Part shown: positions 57,879 through 64,000 of the stretch, one piece after another | How positions within the stretch are numbered: the stretch's first letter is position 1 | Layout of the letters: each line of letters begins with the position of its first letter | NCBI GenBank assembly: GCA_039707655.1 | Contig: CM077671.1 | Coordinates: forward strand, 368,543,720-368,607,719 | Direction of reading: 5' to 3' | Source: Elymus sibiricus | Taxonomy: Eukaryota > Streptophyta > Magnoliopsida > Poales > Poaceae | DNA length: 64,000 nt | Position numbers and translations under genes: made by a program | Notes under the pieces: model-generated | Databases searched by the model: none | Told to the model about the DNA's origin: nothing | Seen by the model: only the letters and a program-made list of their open reading frames with translations

Positions 57879-59626
57879 TGTTGGGGATCGTAGCAGAATT
57901 CAAAAAATTTCCTACGCATCACCAAGATCAATCTATGGAGAAGACAAGCAACGAGAGAGATGGGAGTGCATCTTCATACCTTTGAAGATCGCAAAGCGGA
58001 AGCGTTACAAGAATGCGGTTGGTGGAGTCGTACTCGTAGCGATTCAGATCGCGGTGGATTCCGATCGAAGCGCCGAACAACGGCGCCTCCGCGTTCAACA
58101 CACGTGCAGCCCGGTGACGTCTCCAACACCTTGATCCAGCAAGGGGGAAGGAGAGGTTGGGGAAGAACTCCAGCAGCAGCACGATGGCGTGGTGGTGGTG
58201 GAGCTGGTGGCAATCCGGCAGGGCTTCACCAAGCTCTACGGAGGAGGAGGAGGTGTAGGGAGGGGAGGGCTGCGCCAAGGGCTGTGTTGCAGCTCCCATG
58301 CGCCGCCCCACTATATATAGGGGTGGAGGGGGCTGGTTTCTTGCCCTCCAAGTCCATTGGGGCGTTGGCAAAGGTGGGAGGAAAGAAATCCCATCCTTTC
58401 CCTTCCCCACCGATTGTTATCCCCCCTTTTTAGGGATCTTGATCTTATCCCTTTGGGATATGATCTTATTCCTTCTAAGGGGGGATCTTGGTGCGCCTTG
58501 ACCAGGGGTGTGGGGCCTTGCCCCCACTACCCACGTTCATGTGGGTCCCCCCATGCAAGTGGGCCCCACTTCGGAACCTTCTAGAACCTTCCCGGTACAA
58601 TACCGAAAAATCCCGAACATTTTCCGGTGGCCAAAATAGGACTTCCCATATATAAATCTTTACCTACGGACCATTCCGGAACTCCTCGTGATGTCTGGGA
58701 TCTCATCCGGGACTCCGAACAACTTTCGGTAACCACATATACGATTCCCATCTTAAACCTAGCGTCACCGAACCTTAAGTGTGTAGACCCTACGGGTTCG
58801 GGAACCATGCAGACATGACCGAGACACCTCTCCGGCCAACAACCAATAGCGGGATGTGGATACCCATATTGGCTCCCACATGTTCCACGATGATCTCATC
58901 GGATGAACCACGATCTCGGGGATTCAGTTAATCCCGTATGCAATTCCCTTTGTCCATCGGTATATCACTTGCCCGAGATTCGATCGTCGGTATCCCTATA
59001 CCTTGTTCAATCTCGTTACCGGCAAGTCTCTTTACTCGTTCCGTAACACATGATCCCGTGACTAACTCTTTAGTCACATTGAGCTCGTTATGATGATGCA
59101 TTACCAAGTGGGCCCAGAGATACCTCTTCGTCACACGGAGTGACAAATCCCAGTCTCGATTCGTGCCAACCCAACAGACACTTTTGGAGATACCTGTAGT
59201 GCACCTTTATAGTCACCCAGTTACGTTGTGACGTTTGATACACCCAAAGTATTCCTACGGTATCCGGGAGTTGCACAATCTCATGGTCTAAGGAAATGAT
59301 ACTTGACATTAGAAAAGCTTTAGCAGACGAACTACACGATCTTATGCTATGCTTAGGATTGGGTCTTGTCCATCACATCATTCTCCTAATGATGTGATCC
59401 CATTATCAACGACATCTAATGTCCATGGTCAGGAAACCATAACCATCTATTGATCAACGAGCTAGTCAACTAGAGGCTCACTAGGGACATGTTGTGGTCT
59501 ATGTATTCACACATGTATTACGGTTTCCGGTTAATACAATTATAGCATGAACAATAGACAATTATCATGAACAAGGAAATATAATAATAACCATTTTATT
59601 ATTGCCTCTAGGGCATATTTCCAACA
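57879..59626 (-). repeat. 5' LTR of Copia element B
   Basis: Same length as the partner LTR and nearly identical. TATA block CTATATATAG at 58311-58320 on the minus strand. Frames inside it recur in the partner LTR only through duplication. Confidence 0.97.
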
Positions 59627-59711
59627 GGTAGTACTGTCGAAAACCCAATAAATATAAGAAGACCGATCGAGTGTCTGAAGCGACGCCTCGAAGGGTGAGA
59701 ATAAATAAACA

Positions 59712-60015
59712 TGCCGCTGTCGGGCGTCTGAGCGACACCACATAAAGGGCTTATATCAAAAATAAATAACAAGAATGCCACAGTCGGACATCTGAGCGAC
59801 ATCACATAAAGGGCTTATATCAAAATAAATAACAAGAATGCCACCGTCGGATGTCTGAGCGACATCACATAAAGGGCTTATATCAAAATAAATAAAAAGA
59901 ATGCCACAGTCGGACATCTGAGCGACATCACATAAAGGGCTTATATAAAAAATAAATAACAAGAATGCCACAGTCGGACGTCTGAGCGACATCAAATAAA
60001 GGGCTTATATCAATA
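59712..60015. repeat. 63/64-bp minisatellite in the Gypsy LTR, five copies
   Basis: Five tandem units, marked by CATAAAGGGCTTATAT at 59741, 59805, 59868, 59931 and (as AAATAAAGGG) 59995, give a period of 63-64 bases. Each unit also contains a GTCGGACRTCTGAGCGACAT block. There are no unique spacers, so it is a simple tandem repeat. Confidence 0.92.
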
Positions 60016-63000
60016 TTCAGAAAAGAGTAGTCCAGGAGGTAGCACCGTCCCAAGGAATACTCGGTACAATGCAGTAAATAAACTGGTTAGTGCATCCACA
60101 GAAATAAAATTCATCCAAGTTTGTTTCTGTCGTTTAACACATTAACTCTTCAGAGACTAACACTGAGACCGACACTTGACCTGTCAACCAATGTCCTTGA
60201 CCATGGACACGGCTATTCGAATAGTTTTGACTCTGCAGAGGTGGTACTCTTTACCCACAGTAAACAGATTTTAGTAGTCACAAAGGACTAGTTCCGTCTG
60301 CGGTATTTTAGAAGAAAACACACCTGACCAGTACACACCCGTTTCACATCCCATTGCTAGGTATCACCCTAAGCAACGTTCAAGAAAAACTTTAAGACGG
60401 GGAGGGTAACACCTCGAATAGCATGTGATCAAATTTATACCGCGCGCTACTAAGGGGTGCCCCCCTCTCGGTCCCAACCGGAAACACCCATGCCCCCTGA
60501 CCGAATGATGGGCGTTAATCCAGGGCCATGGAACCCTCATCCCGGCCCCTCTATTTGATGTGTACTTGGAAAGAGGTTCGCAACTTACTAAACCATATTC
60601 CTTGCAGAAAACATGTGGCAGTACGGAAATATGGCGAACACGGACAAGACTCGATCTATGTCAACACTGGAGTTAAACAGTTTTATCAAAAATACCGGCA
60701 TGCTCCAACATTACCGGTATACAACCTATCATACCACCACATGACTAGGTTGGCCATTAGTTCATGTCCAGAACCAGTTTTTAGCTCACTCGCAAACTTA
60801 TGGTGCATGAAATATAACATTTACCAAATGCTTATATCAACATGCCATGCGAATGACAAAACAAACAATCATGATGACACTCATCATATCAAAGGTTCAA
60901 ACATGCTTGCCTGGTTCGGAGTAGTCGGAGTCTAGCCCGGCGAAATTGACGGTAGCGTCTCCCCCTTCGGTATCTATATCACATAAAATACCGAATCCTA
61001 CGTAAATACCGTGCGCGTATAAGAGTATCTCAAAATATTTTTCAATAAATATGATAAAAAACTAGATTGAAAACCAAGGGTGACAGAAAAAGAATCATCT
61101 AAAAGTCAGTTTCTGTTTAAAAGTTACAAAGGTTTTAAGTCTAGGGACTAATCTGTGATAAACAGAAGTTTTCCCAGGGTTAGACAGCAAAAACAAAAAA
61201 TGGTTCGGTCGAAAATATGCCAACCCGAAGAGGAAACGAACTTGACCCGCAGGCGCAACCAGAAAACGGTTCGGCGGGAAAAATAACCCTGGCGAGGGGG
61301 TCCCACCTGTCGGGTTTAAAAAGGTCACCGGTGGCAGAGAGTTGTGGGGATCGCCGGCAGCGATCCAGAGGAGGGCAAGGAGATGGGGAAACTCACTGGA
61401 CTCTCCCGCGTCGATGGGTGGTGGAAGCAGTCATCGGCGAGCAACACGTCGACGGGCAGCTCCTCTCCGGCGGACGGCGGCGTCGGGTGATGATGGATCT
61501 CACCGAAGGGCCAACCTAGCACCAAATTGGAGCGGGGGTTAGGGCTAGGGGTCGACTAGGATGGTGTTGACAAGATTTGAGCTAAGCTCGTGCATCTACC
61601 AGAGAGAATTTGACTAGCGCCCGAAGCAGATCGGGGCGGCCGGAGGTGAGGAAGAAGACCTCCTCGGGGTCCTCCTAGTGGCTTGGCGTGGCTTGGGGAA
61701 GGTGTGGAGGTGGTCTGGGTCGAAGGGCAGCTCGGGGACCTTCTATTTATAGGCGGACGAGGTGATCACCATAAACGTAACATCTCCGGCGAGCGATTAC
61801 GGCAAGGTTGTGGTTAAGCAGGGGGTTTCAGTGGCTGGGCCACTTCTGGTTGGTCGGCTGGCTCCATTTTTGCGCTAAGCCCTGATGGACTTGGGCTCCA
61901 AGCAAAGCTCGACGGAACGGCGGGGTACGGGCACGTCGGCGGCAGAGAGCGCGCTCCGTGCCCTCCAGACCACGACGACGGCTCTGCTACGCGCGCAGGC
62001 ATGGAGAGGGACATGCGGAGGTCACCAGAGGTTTGGGCGGTGCGGAGCAGCGCCGTTTTGTAGGGTTGGTCGCCGCTGACCATCACGGGAGGTACTGTCG
62101 CCGCGGGAGTCGCCGGCGCTGGCGCTACAACGCGCCACCGACGACCACAACCGGCCAAGTGATCGTGCGGTGCACTGGATAAGGAGGGGGAACAGGGAGC
62201 AAGGTGCCAAGGGCATCACTGGCGAGATTGACATCGATCCACTGACAAAAAGCTTCTGCCACTGAACTTTTCTGAATTTTAACTGAAATGGTGCACACCA
62301 CATGCTCGATGAAATGCTGTAAGCTTGCAGAAAACTTTTCTTGAGCTGGAAGTTGGAGGGGTTGTCTCTTGGGGCTTCTAGAGACTACTTGAATTTTCTC
62401 AGAATTTTTGGAGAGGTTTAAAATGGAATTTCATCAACAACAGTAAATTTGGTCCAAACTTGCAGTGACCAGAATTTGAAAATTTTGAACTATGGACTAG
62501 TAGATTTTTTATGGAATAGGTTGAGGGCACTAAGAAGTAGCTAGGACAATTTTCTTGGGATTTAGCATCAAAGAAATCTAGCACTTCCTTTGTAATCCCA
62601 AGGGTCCAAACTATTTGACAGAAAAATAGTTTGAGGGAGAATTAAATAGAAAGAAATTTAAAAACCTGTTGAACCTTGCTGGAATGAGTCCAATACTTGG
62701 TCCAAAATAGGCAGGAGATTTTGGGAAGAGTTTTTGCAAAGAAGGTCAAAGCAAGAGAGTAACATAAGAACACTTGCATAGGAGAAGCAAAAATCCAAAT
62801 ATTCATAGGAATTCTTTTCAATAAAGAATTTTGCAAAATACTCAAGAGTAATGTGTTGTATCAACACATGGTCAAAATCCTCAAGAACAGAACCAAACTG
62901 GAGGAAGGTGTCAAAAATTTATGTCCATCAAAAGATTTTTAAAGGAGAGCTCTTTTAAAAGAAAATTTCAAATAACCTCCTTTAACTCAAATAAAGAATT

Positions 63001-63037
63001 TGATGAAACCAAATAAATTTTTGGGGGTGTTAAAACA

Positions 63038-63046
63038 CCTACCCCC
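63038..63046 (-). other. Polypurine tract of the Gypsy element
   Basis: GGGGGTAGG on the minus strand, between the polyprotein stop codon and the LTR start TGTTTTAAC. Confidence 0.75.
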
Positions 63047-63798
63047 TTAGGAAAAATCTCGTCCCCAAGATTTCAGCTGATCGTCAAATAGGTGTGGGTG
63101 CTCCGCTCGAGGAAAATCCTCTCTTTCCCAGGTTGCCTCATCTTCAGTGTGATTGCTCCACTGAACCTTAAAAACTTAATTGTATTCCGACGGGTCCTTC
63201 TTTCAGACTCCTCCAATATTTTGATCGGACGTTCCCGGTATGTGAGGTCGGGTTGAACGTCAATGTTCTCGTGGGACACATGTTTCTCTGGGTTGCTCAC
63301 ACATCTTCTTAACTGTGAGATGTGGAACACGTCATGGACGACTGACAGTTCTTCGGGTAGGTCTAGTTGGTAGGCCACTGTGCCTCTTCGCGCGACTATA
63401 CAGAAGGGTCCAATAAATCATGGTGCTAGCTTTCCTTTGACCTTGAACCTTTGTGGGCCTCTCATTGGGGATATTCATAGGTACACATATTCTCCTGGTT
63501 CGAAGTTCACTTCACGGTGCTTCTGATCATAATAGCTCTTTTGTTGGCTTTGGGCTGCCTTGATCCGATCCCTAATTTGTTTAACTTTTTCCTCGGCCTC
63601 CTTGAGCATGTCTGGGCCGAAAATACGGCTGTCTCCTGTCTCTGACCAATTAAGTGGGGTACGACATCTTCGTCCATACAAGGCTTCAAAAGGTGCCATT
63701 TGCAGGCTGGCTTGGTAGCTGTTGTTGTACGCAAACTCGGCGTATGGCAAACTTTCTTCCCAAGTAGTTCCATAGGTGAGAACGCATGCTATCAGCAT
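63047..63798 (-). pseudogene. Ty3/Gypsy polyprotein C-terminus: integrase end and chromodomain-like tail
   Basis: The frame at 63798-63475 carries the integrase C-terminal core region (EESLPYAEFAYNNSYQ, FEALYGRRCRTPL, YYDQKHREV). Downstream, 63474-63073 carries FIGPF, VFHISQLRRCV and a chromodomain-like end with the TWE motif, typical of chromoviruses. Two TGA codons (near 63473 and 63420), each where relatives usually have Arg, and a frameshift near 63170 break it. The inferred stop TAA at 63049-63047 overlaps the polypurine tract. Upstream coding continues beyond 63798, partly decayed, toward the window edge. Confidence 0.88.
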
Positions 63799-64000
63799 GT
63801 CCTCTAAAATTACGTTCAGTCTATCCTCCAGTCTGAGGGTGGTATGCTGTACTGAATACTAGTTGAGTTCCCAAGGCTTGTTGTAGCTGATCCCAAAATC
63901 TGGAGACGAATTGAGTGCCTCTATCTGATATTATGGTCTTTGGAACCCCATGTAAACAAACAATACGGGCTAGATAAAGCCTGGCAAGCCTTTGGGTGGA
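63799..64000 (-). pseudogene. Gypsy integrase core, upstream part, cut by window edge
   Basis: Minus-strand sequence reads pieces of the integrase catalytic core, decayed by stops and shifts. The element continues outside the window. Confidence 0.6.

Larger units (their letters stand above)
50822..59626 (-). mobile_element. Complete BARE-1/Angela/WIS-type Copia retrotransposon (element B)
   Basis: An 8,805-base element in minus orientation with two 1,748-base LTRs and a perfect 5-bp duplication GGTAG (50817-50821, 59627-59631). By eye the LTRs differ at about 27 positions (about 1.5%), so this is the younger of the two complete Copia elements. It has a tRNA-iMet primer site, a polypurine tract and a single gag-pol frame interrupted only by three TAG codons. 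It sits inside a Gypsy LTR. Confidence 0.98.
50207..63037 (-). mobile_element. Ty3/Gypsy 3' LTR of about 4.0 kb, split by Copia element B
   Basis: On the plus strand the LTR begins TGTCAGGACCGG at 50207 and ends GTTAAAACA at 63037, next to a polypurine tract and the end of a Gypsy polyprotein on the minus strand. Subtracting Copia element B and one target copy leaves about 4,021 bases, long for an LTR. A TATA-like CTATAAATAG at 61743-61752 (minus) may be its promoter. Frames within it on either strand are not conserved proteins I can name. The partner LTR and target duplication lie outside the window. Confidence 0.8.

Noticed and set aside
59712..60015. CRISPR-like periodic repeat
   Set aside because: Units are head-to-tail with no unique spacers, in a plant LTR; an ordinary minisatellite.
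61217..62182. Several 60-114 codon frames on both strands in the Gypsy LTR
   Set aside because: Mutually overlapping, GC-rich, within the LTR next to its TATA box; no recognisable product.

Overview
The window is nuclear DNA of a Triticeae grass (wheat, barley, rye or Aegilops type). The evidence is two complete BARE-1/Angela/WIS-type Copia elements with 1.75-1.8 kb LTRs, a Caspar-like CACTA transposon, a Stowaway MITE, plant LINE remnants, and GC-rich grass genes with short introns. Nothing bacterial or phage-like is present. Host genes are few and most of the 64 kb is nested mobile DNA.

Layout. 1-1.9 kb: an intact three-exon PIP2 aquaporin (+) with a TATA-like box; its first intron is GC-AG and its loop-D gating histidine is replaced. 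2.7-15.25 kb: a BARE/Angela-type LTR (2724-3196 and 14132-15254) split by a 10.9 kb CACTA element (3197-14131, 3-bp duplication CCG). The CACTA carries, all on the minus strand, a coiled-coil/membrane small protein, a TNP2 transposase with three in-frame TAG stops, and an eight-exon second gene ending in a Ulp1-type cysteine protease domain with one frameshift. 16.4-25.3 kb: complete but heavily mutated Copia element A (TSD TATCA), inserted in a LINE reverse-transcriptase remnant. 25.8-31 kb: decayed repeats and two PIF/Harbinger-like elements with short ORFs. 31.1-34 kb: a LINE remnant and a spliced MATH-domain pseudogene. 34.1-36.1 kb: two more Harbinger-like elements. 36.3-36.9 kb: an intact two-exon phytocyanin (-). 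37.2-45.1 kb: a Stowaway MITE, LINE remnants, a MULE with a perfect 9-bp TSD (40210-41437) and a small grass-type gene at 42128. 45-50 kb: AT-rich, low-complexity and TIR-element sequence. 49.9-50.2 kb: a CACTA promoter fragment cut by a Ty3/Gypsy LTR. 50.2-64 kb: a roughly 4.0 kb Gypsy LTR plus the end of its polyprotein (-), with complete, younger Copia element B (50822-59626, TSD GGTAG) nested in the LTR.

How it works together. The three gene models that look functional or possibly so are the aquaporin, the phytocyanin and the 42128 gene; they are unrelated in function. The transposon genes form self-contained units: TNP2, the Ulp1-containing protein and the arrays of palindromic subterminal repeats are all parts of one CACTA system, while each Copia element has a gag-pol frame between LTRs with a tRNA-iMet primer site and a polypurine tract. 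Insertion order can be read from target-site duplications. Most clear premature stops are C-to-T or G-to-A changes, several at CAG sites, as expected from decay of methylated DNA.
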